Origin: Paenibacillus_AR sp051594765
GTDB lineage: Bacteria; Bacillota; Bacilli; Paenibacillales; NBRC-103111
Length of the DNA stretch: 64,000 bases
NCBI RefSeq assembly: GCF_051594765.1
Contig: NZ_JBPPGJ010000012.1
Location: forward strand, 1-64,000
Direction of reading: 5' to 3'
The notes under the pieces were generated by a model that worked only from the letters and a program-made list of their open reading frames with translations, did no database searches and had not been told where the DNA came from. The position numbers and the translations under genes were made by a program. Shown here piece by piece: positions 53,898 to 62,328 of the stretch. Position 1 is the first letter of the stretch, and each line of letters begins with the position of its first letter.

Positions 53898-55142
53898 TTA
53901 ATTCTTAATCAGTATCGACATATAAGCAAGCGTGGTAAATTCAAGCTCCGACAAAACATCCTTAACCGTATTCAGATACTGGCTGTTATGCTCGACCACT
54001 TTGGCAAAAGATTGAGTTAGCTTAATGACGTGCTCTAAGTTGAAGTTCTCTTTATAGAACCCGGCCATTCCAATCAGTTGGAGTTTAATTAGCGCATAGT
54101 TCAGTACGAGCATCACATAATTGTCGAACAGGCTTCCCTTCACGGTGAAGGGGAACAGCTTTTTGTAGGCATGATTGACCAGGTAATTCTCCAGGATGTA
54201 TTCCTTATCCTTGAAGAAGGGATAATAATATTGGTCATAGCATACTTTGTACTTCTCAGTAATTTCCTCAACCGTCGCCTCGGCTGTATAACCCATTGCA
54301 AAAAGAGCCTCACTAAAGCATTCGATATAACGGGTGCTGGTGATTTGATGACCAAACCGAATATCTGTAAGCTCCTTCAGCAGTTGCATTTGGACAGCGT
54401 AATTTACTGGAATGTCCTTCAGCTGTTCGCCAAAAATACCTTCTTCAATATAGTTGGTGTATTTGGCGATCAGAGCGGGAATTTCGTTTACACGCTTTTC
54501 ATTCACATACTGCTGTGCCTTTTGGAAGAAGAATCCCAGAATGACCAGACGATCCGCCAATGAATAAGTTCGATTCTGCAAGGTTTGGATCGTGAAGATC
54601 CGGAGCTCCCAGAAGTACGTCTGGATGGAATCACTTTTCGTGCTTAGTGCAATTTCATGCTGTACCACATTACGGGGATCCATCGGCTCTTCGATCTCAT
54701 CGAACTCAATGCCATCGGGATTTAAGAGTGCCAACCGCGCAACTTCGGGGCAGGAAACGGTTGCAGCTTTCTCCCATTTGCCATAGACCTTATTCACTGT
54801 TCTCGGATAAGTAGCGCAGGTGTGGGATAGATAATCTTCCCCCATCTTCAGCTGAATTTGGCACAAGCTCTGTTCATCCAAGAAAGGACAACGCTGCTTC
54901 TCGTCCAGAACGATCTTCGCATAACGAAACGTGTTGGAATTGGAACGGTTTCGGGTCACATTCTTATCGACAAGTGCCGAAAGCTCCCGGTCCGAGATCC
55001 GATTGTATTTTTTATAGGTCGCTTCATCTATTTCAACCCGCCATCCGCTGCAGCAGCTGTCTTCGCATTCACTACCGATACAAGAAAACTGATGCATATA
55101 TTGCGGAACTAGTACGACTCGCTTCCGTTCCAAATCTCTCAC
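53898..55142 (-). CDS. fliB: Flagellin lysine-N-methylase FliB
   Basis: A 414-residue member of the FliB family that methylates surface lysines of flagellin using S-adenosylmethionine. The family cysteines, likely ligands of an iron-sulfur or metal centre, are present: C21, C26, C30, C31 (CIGSECEDSCC), CPFLDEQSLC at about 85-94 and HTCATYPR at about 108-115. Codon usage is visibly more AT-rich than that of fliD or flgK, which suggests separate acquisition. It lies behind the main flagellin and an uncharacterised small gene, and ahead of the flaG operon. Either flagellin in the window could be its substrate. Confidence 0.9.
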   Translation of the reverse strand: MRDLERKRVVLVPQYMHQFSCIGSECEDSCCSGWRVEIDEATYKKYNRISDRELSALVDKNVTRNRSNSNTFRYAKIVLDEKQRCPFLDEQSLCQIQLKMGEDYLSHTCATYPRTVNKVYGKWEKAATVSCPEVARLALLNPDGIEFDEIEEPMDPRNVVQHEIALSTKSDSIQTYFWELRIFTIQTLQNRTYSLADRLVILGFFFQKAQQYVNEKRVNEIPALIAKYTNYIEEGIFGEQLKDIPVNYAVQMQLLKELTDIRFGHQITSTRYIECFSEALFAMGYTAEATVEEITEKYKVCYDQYYYPFFKDKEYILENYLVNHAYKKLFPFTVKGSLFDNYVMLVLNYALIKLQLIGMAGFYKENFNLEHVIKLTQSFAKVVEHNSQYLNTVKDVLSELEFTTLAYMSILIKN

Positions 55143-55211
55143 TTCCTTTATTCACGTTTATATGAATTGTACCTTCCCGGAGACATCTTGTTCAATGGTA
55201 CATAACAGCAT

Positions 55212-55589
55212 CTAATGTAAATACTGATGGCAGATCGGAAGGAGAAGCCGATCAAGCTCCTTCTTCCACGTTATGAAAGCAGGGATAACGGAGCTCTCCA
55301 ACAAATACACGCATAGCTCCGGGTTGTTCTGCTCCAGACTCGTAATAACATGCTCCATGACCAGGGAGATGTCGGAGGTATAATCGTCAAGAGCATTTTC
55401 CTCAAGCTGATTTTCGATAATGTCCAGCGCGAATTTCATCTTATAGAAGGCTTCCACTGCATCTTGAAGAAGAATCGTTGCCTGTTCCTGGTAGATTCCG
55501 TCCAGCTGATCCTTAACATATAAAAAACCTTCCAGACATGTGTCCGAAAGTTCCAGCGTTCTCTGAAGCATATCGATATATCTCTCCAT
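55212..55589 (-). CDS. Uncharacterised small helical protein between hag and fliB
   Basis: A 125-residue protein that I do not recognise. It is predicted almost wholly helical, acidic, with no membrane segment or signal peptide and few cysteines. The pattern of amphipathic helices (MERYIDMLQRTLELSDTCLEG..., VEAFYKMKFALDIIENQLEENALDD) and size recall flagellar export chaperones of the FliS/FliT type, but this is only suggestive. The ATG at 55589 has GGAG seven bases upstream; the ATG at 55607 has none. The hag terminator ends only about 30 bp upstream, so expression would need read-through. It could serve flagellin or FliB. Confidence 0.7.
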   Translation of the reverse strand: MERYIDMLQRTLELSDTCLEGFLYVKDQLDGIYQEQATILLQDAVEAFYKMKFALDIIENQLEENALDDYTSDISLVMEHVITSLEQNNPELCVYLLESSVIPAFITWKKELDRLLLPICHQYLH

Positions 55590-55620
55590 AGGATTGCTCC
55601 ATGTCATTTTCTTATTTTAG

Positions 55621-55653
55621 TAAAAAGAGACCTTAGGCAAGCTAAGGTCTCTA
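55621..55653 (-). terminator. Terminator of the main flagellin gene
   Basis: A perfect 11-bp stem AGAGACCTTAG/CTAAGGTCTCT is followed by TTTTTAC on the minus strand. Confidence 0.88.
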
Positions 55654-55668
55654 ATAAGCGGGTAAGGA

Positions 55669-57378
55669 TTAACGCAGCAATTGCAGTACGCCTTGCGGCT
55701 GTTGGTTGGCTTGTGCCAGCATCGCTTGGGAAGCTTGAGCCAAGATGGAAGCTTTGGTCTGCTCCATCATTTCCTTCGCCATGTCTACGTCGCGAATACG
55801 GGATTCAGCGGCAGTCAGGTTCTCGGAGGAAGTGCTCAGGTTGTTGATGGTATGCTCCAGACGGTTCTGGTTCGCACCCAGCTTGGAACGCTCGCTGGAG
55901 ACCTTCGCGATTGCAGCGTCGATCTTCGTAATGGCGGCAGCAGCAGCAGTAGCGGAAGTGGTTACATCCAGTGCCTTCTCAACTGCAGCGTTGTTGGTGC
56001 CGTCTGTTACATTGTTGGAGCCAGAGAAGCCAGCACCTGTACCGGTAATGCCCAGGGCGCCGGAACGCATGTCGTTGATGTCCAGGGACATGGATTGGTT
56101 CTGGTTCGCACCGATTTGGAACAACAGGGACTTGTCAGAAGCAACAGTTGTCGAAGCAGGAGTTACGGTCTTGGACTCTGTAGCGAACTTCTGGGTCAAG
56201 GCGAATGCTGTTGCGTCCTTGATGTCGATACCAAACTTCACGCCGTTGTTGTCATAGGTGAAGGTTTGGTTCGCTTGGGAAGCAGAGAAGGTGAACTTCT
56301 CGGAGATAAGAGTGGTTCCACCTGCGTTCTTCAGGTCGACTTGGATGGTACCAGCTGCTGCACCAAGGCCTGCACCTGTAATGGTGATTTGGGATACGTC
56401 AGCCAAGTACTTCGCGGAGGTATTGTCTACCTGGATACCGGAAGCCGTTACAGCCGCGTTAACGCCTGCACTGGTGTTGGTTGTCCAGTCGTTCTTGGTT
56501 CCTACAGTACCGGTGGCGTCAGTCAGTGCTGCACCGCCAGTGCCGAGTTCGATATCAATCTTGTCGTTGTTGGCCATTGCGTCGAAGTCCGCTTTGGATA
56601 CTTCGAACTGAATGCCGTTGTTGTTATAAGTAAACTTGTTAGCAGATGTATCAAATACCAGTTTGTCGGCATTGATCAAGAGCTTATCGCCCGCGGAATC
56701 TTCGCCGGAGAAGTCTACCGTCATCTCAGTGCCGACCTTGGTAATGGTCAGTTTGTTGGAGACGGTGTTCTTCAAGCTGTTCCAGTCGAACGCGCCGGCG
56801 GAGCCGGTGAACGCTACGGTGTTGGAACCATCAGCGGAAGTAAGAGTCGGAGCCGTGCCAGTACCGGTGAAGGTAACACCCTTCGCATGTGTCGGGTTGT
56901 AAGTAGCAGACTTCGCAACGGTGATGGTAGTAGCAGCAACCGGTGTCATGGTGATCGAGCGGGAACCGTCGAGCAGCTTCTTGGAGTTAAACTCCGTGGT
57001 GTTACCGATCCGGTTGATCTCAGAAGTCAGTTGGTTAACTTCCTTCTGGATTTCCTTACGGTCGTCTTCTGTATTCGTATCGTTAGAGGATTGAACAGCC
57101 AGCTCACGCATACGCTGCAGGATGGAATGAGTTTCATTCAACGCGCCTTCAGCGGTTTGAATCAAAGAGATAGCATCTTGGGAGTTACGAGCCGCTTGAT
57201 CCAAGCCGCGGATTTGACCGCGCATTTTCTCGGAGATCGCAAGACCTGCAGCGTCGTCGCCCGCACGGTTAATGCGGAGACCGGAAGACAGCTTCTCAAT
57301 GGATTTGGATTGGTTCGCCGTGTTGGTAGCCAACTGACGATGGGTGTTCAACGCACCGATGTTATGATTGATTCTCAT
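55669..57378 (-). CDS. hag: Flagellin (main copy, in the flagellar cluster)
   Basis: A 569-residue filament subunit. Conserved D0/D1 ends (MRINHNIGALNTHRQLATNT through about 140, and about 490-569 ending QPQGVLQLLR) surround a Thr/Ala-rich exposed domain. The position fliW-csrA-hag is the classical one. A sigma-D promoter, a CACATGGATGTG hairpin and a GGA-containing Shine-Dalgarno (GGGAGGAAG) in the leader indicate repression by CsrA and relief by FliW, as known for hag in Bacillus. It is nearly identical to the isolated flagellin at the ends but unrelated in the surface region. Confidence 0.96.
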   Translation of the reverse strand: MRINHNIGALNTHRQLATNTANQSKSIEKLSSGLRINRAGDDAAGLAISEKMRGQIRGLDQAARNSQDAISLIQTAEGALNETHSILQRMRELAVQSSNDTNTEDDRKEIQKEVNQLTSEINRIGNTTEFNSKKLLDGSRSITMTPVAATTITVAKSATYNPTHAKGVTFTGTGTAPTLTSADGSNTVAFTGSAGAFDWNSLKNTVSNKLTITKVGTEMTVDFSGEDSAGDKLLINADKLVFDTSANKFTYNNNGIQFEVSKADFDAMANNDKIDIELGTGGAALTDATGTVGTKNDWTTNTSAGVNAAVTASGIQVDNTSAKYLADVSQITITGAGLGAAAGTIQVDLKNAGGTTLISEKFTFSASQANQTFTYDNNGVKFGIDIKDATAFALTQKFATESKTVTPASTTVASDKSLLFQIGANQNQSMSLDINDMRSGALGITGTGAGFSGSNNVTDGTNNAAVEKALDVTTSATAAAAAITKIDAAIAKVSSERSKLGANQNRLEHTINNLSTSSENLTAAESRIRDVDMAKEMMEQTKASILAQASQAMLAQANQQPQGVLQLLR

Positions 57379-57412
57379 GTTCTTTCTTCCTCCCTGAAGT
57401 TAAGTAAGATTC

Positions 57413-57426
57413 CCACATCCATGTGG
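57413..57426 (-). promoter_or_regulatory. Candidate CsrA-binding hairpin in the hag leader
   Basis: CCACATGGATGTGG is self-complementary around the GGA. On RNA it reads close to the CsrA selection consensus (ACARGGAUGU). With the GGA in the Shine-Dalgarno 30 bases downstream it gives the two-site arrangement of Bacillus hag. Confidence 0.6.
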
Positions 57427-57475
57427 TTTAGCTATTCGTAGGTCGGCCGCCCTATTCGATTAGCGTCTATTAACT

Positions 57476-57502
57476 ATATCGTCCTTCTATCACCCTATAT
57501 TA
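57476..57502 (-). promoter_or_regulatory. Sigma-D promoter of hag
   Basis: TAAT (57502-57499), 15 bases and GACGATAT (57483-57476) on the minus strand. It begins just after the csrA terminator. Confidence 0.7.
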
Positions 57503-57516
57503 AACCGCAAAAAACG

Positions 57517-57560
57517 CCAAAAAGCCCGAATAGACGAAGGTTACCTCGTCCATTCGGGCC
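57517..57560 (-). terminator. Terminator of csrA
   Basis: GCCCGAAT-GGACGA pairs with TCGTC-ATTCGGGC on the minus strand, followed by TTTTTGG. Confidence 0.85.
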
Positions 57561-57570
57561 GTATCTATCA

Positions 57571-57813
57571 TTATTCCCCGTTTTCCTTCATTTTTCGTTG
57601 AATTCCACTCAACGCGCTTAAATTCAGAGGGCTCTTCGCCGCTTCCTGATTGGATTGCTGGATGGCCTCGTAGATTTCAGCTCGGAACACCTGTACTTCT
57701 TTAGGTGCATGAATCCCTATTTTGACCTGGTCACCGTCTATACCCAGAATCACCAGTTCTATATTTTGTCCTATCATTATGGACTCGCCCTTCTTACGAG
57801 AAAGGACCAGCAT
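57571..57813 (-). CDS. csrA: Translational regulator CsrA (main copy)
   Basis: An 80-residue RNA-binding dimer. The CsrA core MLVLSRKKGESIMIG...HAPKEVQVFRAEIYEAI (1-55) has the RNA-contact Arg residues, followed by a 25-residue C-terminal tail typical of FliW-controlled CsrA. It binds GGA motifs in the hag leader and blocks ribosomes. It follows fliW by 21 bp, giving the FliW-CsrA-Hag feedback loop. Confidence 0.96.
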   Translation of the reverse strand: MLVLSRKKGESIMIGQNIELVILGIDGDQVKIGIHAPKEVQVFRAEIYEAIQQSNQEAAKSPLNLSALSGIQRKMKENGE

Positions 57814-57834
57814 GAAGGTTCACCACCTTAGACA

Positions 57835-58266
57835 TTATCGTTCGTTCGAAAAGAGACGGTGCCGGGTTTTGTAGGGACTATCGTGCAAAATGATTTGTTT
57901 CCCGACTCGCTTGGCAGAATGAATGACTAATGGAGCCTGCAGATTGATCGTCGCATCCTCCAACGAGCCGGTCAAGGTGATGATCGACCAGATCGCCACG
58001 TCTTTTTCCTCGGAGAACTCCAATTGCTCTTGCACCGGCTCGGAGAGCTCAATCTCATAGTTCTTGTAGAACAGGAACGGATCGGTAACGATGAAGGACA
58101 GGTTTCCATCTTGAACCGACTGTAGGATGGAGAAGGGCGCCAGCTCTTCCGGACCAAGCAGAATATACTCCTTCTGATCCTCAAACCCCGGGATACCTTG
58201 ATCGAAAACAATCACCTGGTCTTCCTGATACTCGATTTCGCCCAATTGGGCCGTTTGGAGCTTCAC
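57835..58266 (-). CDS. fliW: Flagellar assembly factor FliW
   Basis: A 143-residue beta-barrel protein that binds either flagellin or CsrA. The family core EYQEDQVIVFDQGIPGFEDQKEYILL and the later SFIVTDPFLFYKNYEIEL are conserved. When secreted flagellin falls, FliW binds CsrA allosterically and frees hag mRNA. It sits between yviE and csrA. Confidence 0.95.
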   Translation of the reverse strand: MKLQTAQLGEIEYQEDQVIVFDQGIPGFEDQKEYILLGPEELAPFSILQSVQDGNLSFIVTDPFLFYKNYEIELSEPVQEQLEFSEEKDVAIWSIITLTGSLEDATINLQAPLVIHSAKRVGKQIILHDSPYKTRHRLFSNER

Positions 58267-58337
58267 TGCTCATCACACTCCTGGTTCGATTCACGACAAA
58301 TAGCCATAGATTCTTCATCTACAGCTATTATACCCGT

Positions 58338-58910
58338 TTAGATTTTGTAATCAATTTGAGGCGGGATGACTTCAAGGCTGTTCTTCTGCTGCAAATAGTA
58401 GCTCACCTTGGCAGGAGTATAATGAATCTCCGGAGCGTGTGCCTGATACTGGGTGGACACGGTTCCGGCATGGATCCGGATATACGGCTCATTCGCCGTG
58501 TAATGGATGTCCACGTTATCCATGGATGCCTCGGCGGGATAGACCATTTCCAATGGGGCAAATGCCTGCTCCCTTGCGATCTCCGCGATCGGATTCCCCT
58601 TATTGGTGATGTTAGCCAACCGGTTCCCGTTCTCGACGATACGGGCAATGCCTCGAAGCGCAATGTCCTTCGCTTGCGAGTAGATTCGGTCGTTCAAGCG
58701 AGACACACTGCCTATGGCCAATGCATCCCAGGCCCGGCTCTGATCGATCTCTAGTGTCCCGTCTTCATATTGGATATCCGCTTCCATAGGCGTGGTCTGG
58801 ATGGACAGCTCACCCGGCGGCTGCCGGATCTCAAACTGCCCCCGCTGGATGTCAATCCCGATCTGGGCCGGAGTGGTTCGAAGTTGGATCATTGGCACCT
58901 GGATTCCCAT
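58338..58910 (-). CDS. yviE: DUF6470 protein, YviE-like
   Basis: A 190-residue protein beginning MGIQVPMIQLRTTPAQIGID. It is made of repeated short segments alternating I/Q/T, with a central helix (RIYSQAKDIALRGIARIVENGNRLANI). Location between flgL and fliW, and length, match yviE of the Bacillus flagellar operon, whose function is unknown. No signal peptide is seen. Confidence 0.85.
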   Translation of the reverse strand: MGIQVPMIQLRTTPAQIGIDIQRGQFEIRQPPGELSIQTTPMEADIQYEDGTLEIDQSRAWDALAIGSVSRLNDRIYSQAKDIALRGIARIVENGNRLANITNKGNPIAEIAREQAFAPLEMVYPAEASMDNVDIHYTANEPYIRIHAGTVSTQYQAHAPEIHYTPAKVSYYLQQKNSLEVIPPQIDYKI

Positions 58911-58917
58911 AGGCGGA

Positions 58918-59814
58918 TTACCTTAAGAAATCAATCAGGCTCGGTTTGATCAGATTGGCTCCAACCGACAACGAAGATTGATAGACATTTTCGCTCGTCT
59001 TCAGGTTCGTGATCACTTCCGCCACGTCCGCGTCCTCCACCTTCGTCTGAAGGGTGGTCAGATTCATCTCACTGTCCTTCAGCCGGTCTTGAGCCAGCTC
59101 GATCCGGTTCAGCTTGGCCCCAATATCGGCGCGGACCTCAAGGAACGTGCCAATCCGGCTGTCCAGCCGGCCCAGCATGTTGGAGATGGCCGTATGATCG
59201 TTCGCGTCGAGGTTAGTAGACAGCTCCTTCAGAAGGGCAAAAGCATTATCTGTCGCATCCTTCTCGCCGAACACCTTACTTCCCGTAATATTCACGGCCA
59301 GCGTTGTCCCGAACCCGATATCGAACTTGATCGGAGCATCATCCGTTTCCGCTTCTTCTGCCGTCGCTTCTTCATATGGCTTCACATCGGTCTTCTGCCC
59401 GTTGAAGATCCGTTTCCCGTTAAAATCCGTATTGCCGATTGTAACCAGCTGGCTGTACAGCTGATCGATCTCGCTCTTGATCGCATTCATGGCGTCTTTC
59501 GAGTTCGACCCGTTGGCCCCTTGTACAGATAGCTCGCGGATCCGGTTGAAGACCTTGCCGGCTTGGTCCAGCATCGTATCCGTAAACTCCAGCCACGAGG
59601 TGGCGGAATCTACGTTCTCCTGATGCTGCTCATTGGCCGACAGCTCGCTCCGGTATCTCATGGCGAAGCTCAATCCTACGGGATCGTCCGACGGACGGTT
59701 AATCCTGCGGTTCGTGGAAAGCTGCTCCTGCATGGTGCTCATCCGAGTCAGGTTGGAACCCAAGTTACGCAGCATCTGCGTATTCAACATATTCTGGGTA
59801 ATACGTCCCATCAT
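58918..59814 (-). CDS. flgL: Flagellar hook-filament junction protein FlgL
   Basis: A 298-residue hook-associated protein 3 with flagellin-like ends: N-terminal MGRITQNMLNTQMLRNLGSNL and LSTNRRINRPSDDPVGLSFAMRYRSEL, and C-terminal VEDADVAEVITNLKTSENVYQSSLSVGANL. It links the hook (through FlgK) to the filament. It follows flgK by 31 bp. Confidence 0.95.
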   Translation of the reverse strand: MMGRITQNMLNTQMLRNLGSNLTRMSTMQEQLSTNRRINRPSDDPVGLSFAMRYRSELSANEQHQENVDSATSWLEFTDTMLDQAGKVFNRIRELSVQGANGSNSKDAMNAIKSEIDQLYSQLVTIGNTDFNGKRIFNGQKTDVKPYEEATAEEAETDDAPIKFDIGFGTTLAVNITGSKVFGEKDATDNAFALLKELSTNLDANDHTAISNMLGRLDSRIGTFLEVRADIGAKLNRIELAQDRLKDSEMNLTTLQTKVEDADVAEVITNLKTSENVYQSSLSVGANLIKPSLIDFLR

Positions 59815-59845
59815 AGCGCCAAATCACCTCCGTGCGTCTTCGAAT

Positions 59846-61432
59846 TTATCTGCCTACTACACCCATGCTGTTGATGATCTTGTCCAGCATCTCGTCGAAC
59901 GTGGTCATCGCCCGCGCCGCGGCATTGTAGGCGTGCTGGTATTTGATCATATTCGCCATCTCTTCGTCCAAGGACACTCCGCTCACGGATTGCCGGCGGG
60001 CTTCCACTTGATCGACCAAGACCTGCTGGTTGGTGGATTGGCGGGTGGCCTCTTGGGCCTGCACGCCCAGCTGCCCCACAACAGCCCGGAAGAACTCGTC
60101 GAAGGTACCATAGGTCAGAAGCGGCGTACCGTTGGAAGCCGGGTCGAAGTCAAATTTCTTGTCTCGATAACCGGCCAAAGCCAGTGCAATCGCGTTATTG
60201 CCTTTGATGACATGCTCCTTGCCATCCGTACCGAGTTCAACCCGGGATGAGGCGGCAATGTTGGCTACTTTGTTCACGATGTCCGGATTCACGCGAATCG
60301 AAGCTGCATTGAACTCCGTGGCGCCCTCGGCAAGCGTGAAGAACGGGATTCCCGATTGTGCCGGGTTGTCCAAGGTATAGCCCAGCTGATGCAGCCCGTT
60401 GATGCCCTTAACCTTGACGGTCAGGCCCTTCTCATCGGTGACGGTGCGATCTTCAATGGAGCCGTTATAGGTCTGGTTGTCCAAGACGGTGCCCTTGGGG
60501 ATTACGGTTCCCTTCGGCAGAGTAACCGTTACTTCGCCATCAACAAGGGACTTGACCATGGCGTTCAGCTGGAATTTATAGCTCTCCAGGTAATCGTCGC
60601 GGGACACCAGCATTCCGTACAGCTCGCCGCTGTTCAAGTCGCCGGAGGTGCGCAGGTCCTTCAGGCTGTCGGCGGTAACGGTCCCGGTTACCCGGATGCC
60701 ATTGACCAGGCCCATGTTGCCCATACTGACCTCGTAGCCGCTAGAGCTCTCATGAACGGTGATATTGATGATCTTGGACAGATCGTCGATGATCAGGTCC
60801 CGCTGGTCTCTCAGGTCGTTGGCATCGTTGCCCAAGCCCTCCACCCGGAAGATCTCATTGTTGAGCCGCGCGATCTGCTCCGTATAGGAATTGATCTCGG
60901 TCACCTTCACGTTCATATTCTCGGTCAGATCCGTGCCGAGGTCATTCAGCTGCTTGCTCGTGTGGTTGAAGGCATCCGTCATGGCCAGCGCGTTCTCCTT
61001 GAGAGCGGCGCGCGCGGTCAGGTTTTCCGGCTCCTTGCTCAGCACCTGCCAAGCATTCCAGAACCCTTCGATGACTTGCCGAACCCCGGTATCGCTGGGC
61101 TCGTTGAAGATTGCCTCCAGCTTCTCCAGCGTATCCTTGCGCTGGGTCCATGCGCCCAGGTTCTTGTTCTCATTGTAATATTGATGATCCAGGAACCCTT
61201 CCCGGATCCGCTTGATATAGTCAAATTCAACGCCCTGTCCCATCTGGCCCGGAACATTGCTTCTCATCAGCCCGGGAACCTCGATGGGCCGCGACGCGAC
61301 CAGGTTCACCACCTGCCGGGTGTAGCCCCTCGTATTGGCGTTAGCTATATTATGGCCGGTTGTAGACAGTGCGGCCTGCTGAGCGAATAAGCTGCGTTTC
61401 GATATCTCCAACCCGCCGAAAGTCGATCTCAT
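59846..61432 (-). CDS. flgK: Flagellar hook-associated protein FlgK
   Basis: A 528-residue first hook-filament junction protein. The flagellar rod/hook N-terminal motif LSTTGHNIANANTRGYTRQ is at about 21-39, and the C-terminal DUF1078-type motif VSLDEEMANMIKYQHAYNAAARAMTTFDEMLDKIINSMG closes it. The middle is variable. It is exported with the help of FlgN, encoded just upstream. Confidence 0.96.
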   Translation of the reverse strand: MRSTFGGLEISKRSLFAQQAALSTTGHNIANANTRGYTRQVVNLVASRPIEVPGLMRSNVPGQMGQGVEFDYIKRIREGFLDHQYYNENKNLGAWTQRKDTLEKLEAIFNEPSDTGVRQVIEGFWNAWQVLSKEPENLTARAALKENALAMTDAFNHTSKQLNDLGTDLTENMNVKVTEINSYTEQIARLNNEIFRVEGLGNDANDLRDQRDLIIDDLSKIINITVHESSSGYEVSMGNMGLVNGIRVTGTVTADSLKDLRTSGDLNSGELYGMLVSRDDYLESYKFQLNAMVKSLVDGEVTVTLPKGTVIPKGTVLDNQTYNGSIEDRTVTDEKGLTVKVKGINGLHQLGYTLDNPAQSGIPFFTLAEGATEFNAASIRVNPDIVNKVANIAASSRVELGTDGKEHVIKGNNAIALALAGYRDKKFDFDPASNGTPLLTYGTFDEFFRAVVGQLGVQAQEATRQSTNQQVLVDQVEARRQSVSGVSLDEEMANMIKYQHAYNAAARAMTTFDEMLDKIINSMGVVGR

Positions 61433-61463
61433 CCCGTTAACTCCCCTCTGTACCTGGTCTTAC

Positions 61464-61964
61464 CTATGCTCTCGTATCAAACATACCGGGCCGCTTCTGT
61501 GCTCCCTGTTGTTGGGACGGGTTGTGGTAAACTACCTCATCCTCGGGCGGACCCAGCAAGACGTCGTATGAATGATTGATATAGGCGAGCGACTGCTCAA
61601 TCAATTGTTGGTTCAAGGCATGCATGTCCTTCAGCCGGAGCAAGGTATCCAGGAGGCTCTTCTGGGCTTGCTGGAGCGCTTGCTTCTCCTCCGCCTTGAA
61701 CATCATCTTGATCAGATCCGTTACCGTCACCCGGGGATCCGGCCGGAAGCCTCTCTTAATCAGGTAGTTCCCGATAGCCTCCAGGCGCTTGCTCTCCCAC
61801 TCGGCGATCTGCCGGGACAGCTTGCCCTCCTGGTTCACGATCCGGTTCAGTTCATCCACTTCGTTCTGAATGAGAACACGGCGCTTCCGCTCCGCCAGCT
61901 CCAAGAGCTGCTTATGCGCATCATCCAGTTGCTCCATAATCTCCAATAGCTCTTGAATGGCCAT
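61464..61964 (-). CDS. flgN: Flagellar export chaperone FlgN
   Basis: A 166-residue helical coiled-coil protein (ELLEIMEQLDDAHKQLLELAERKRRVLI) with a C-terminal disordered tail. It escorts FlgK and FlgL to the export gate. The ATG at 61964 lies nine bases behind GGAAAGG; an ATG three codons earlier is too close to the ribosome site. The order flgM-flgN-flgK-flgL is standard. Confidence 0.9.
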   Translation of the reverse strand: MAIQELLEIMEQLDDAHKQLLELAERKRRVLIQNEVDELNRIVNQEGKLSRQIAEWESKRLEAIGNYLIKRGFRPDPRVTVTDLIKMMFKAEEKQALQQAQKSLLDTLLRLKDMHALNQQLIEQSLAYINHSYDVLLGPPEDEVVYHNPSQQQGAQKRPGMFDTRA

Positions 61965-61985
61965 GCTTCCCATCCTTTCCGAGGA

Positions 61986-62237
61986 TTACTTCATGTACGG
62001 CCAGAGCTTCTCCGCAATCTTCTGGGCGTCCACATGATAAGTGCCCGTCGACACGGATTGCTTCAGCTCGTCCAGCTTCTTGTTGCCTTGAAGGCTGCTC
62101 AGCATCTCCTTCGCTTCCGTGGAGATCTGGACCTCATCCTTCCTGGACTTCTTCACATCGGAGGATGCGGCTTGGGCTTCCGCCGATTTTCTATAAGGAT
62201 TAACCCTTCCGACACGCGACGAATCGTTAATTTTCAT
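61986..62237 (-). CDS. flgM: Anti-sigma-D factor FlgM
   Basis: An 83-residue small soluble protein with the FlgM pattern MKINDSSRVGRVNPYRK in the N-terminal half and a C-terminal sigma-binding region (ISTEAKEMLSSLQ...RVEELKQSV-like, here KLDELKQSVSTGTYHVDAQKIAEKL). It holds sigma-D inactive until the hook is complete. It is led by its own sigma-D promoter, giving feedback. Confidence 0.94.
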   Translation of the reverse strand: MKINDSSRVGRVNPYRKSAEAQAASSDVKKSRKDEVQISTEAKEMLSSLQGNKKLDELKQSVSTGTYHVDAQKIAEKLWPYMK

Positions 62238-62265
62238 AATCCGATCACCTCATAGCTTCCGTTCA

Positions 62266-62302
62266 AATAAAAAGCCGATAATAGTATACACCTATTATCG
62301 GC
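62266..62302 (-). terminator. Terminator of yvyF overlapping the flgM promoter
   Basis: A perfect 11-bp stem GCCGATAATAG/CTATTATCGGC is followed by TTTTTATTTG on the minus strand. The left arm contains the -10 of the flgM promoter. Confidence 0.88.
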
Positions 62303-62322
62303 AGAATCCCTTCAATTGTTTA
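62295..62322 (-). promoter_or_regulatory. Sigma-D promoter of flgM-flgN-flgK-flgL
   Basis: TAAA (62322-62319), 16 bases and GCCGATAA (62302-62295) on the minus strand match the consensus at 11 of 12 positions. The transcript would start inside the terminator loop. Confidence 0.75.
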
Positions 62323-62328
62323 GCCCGA

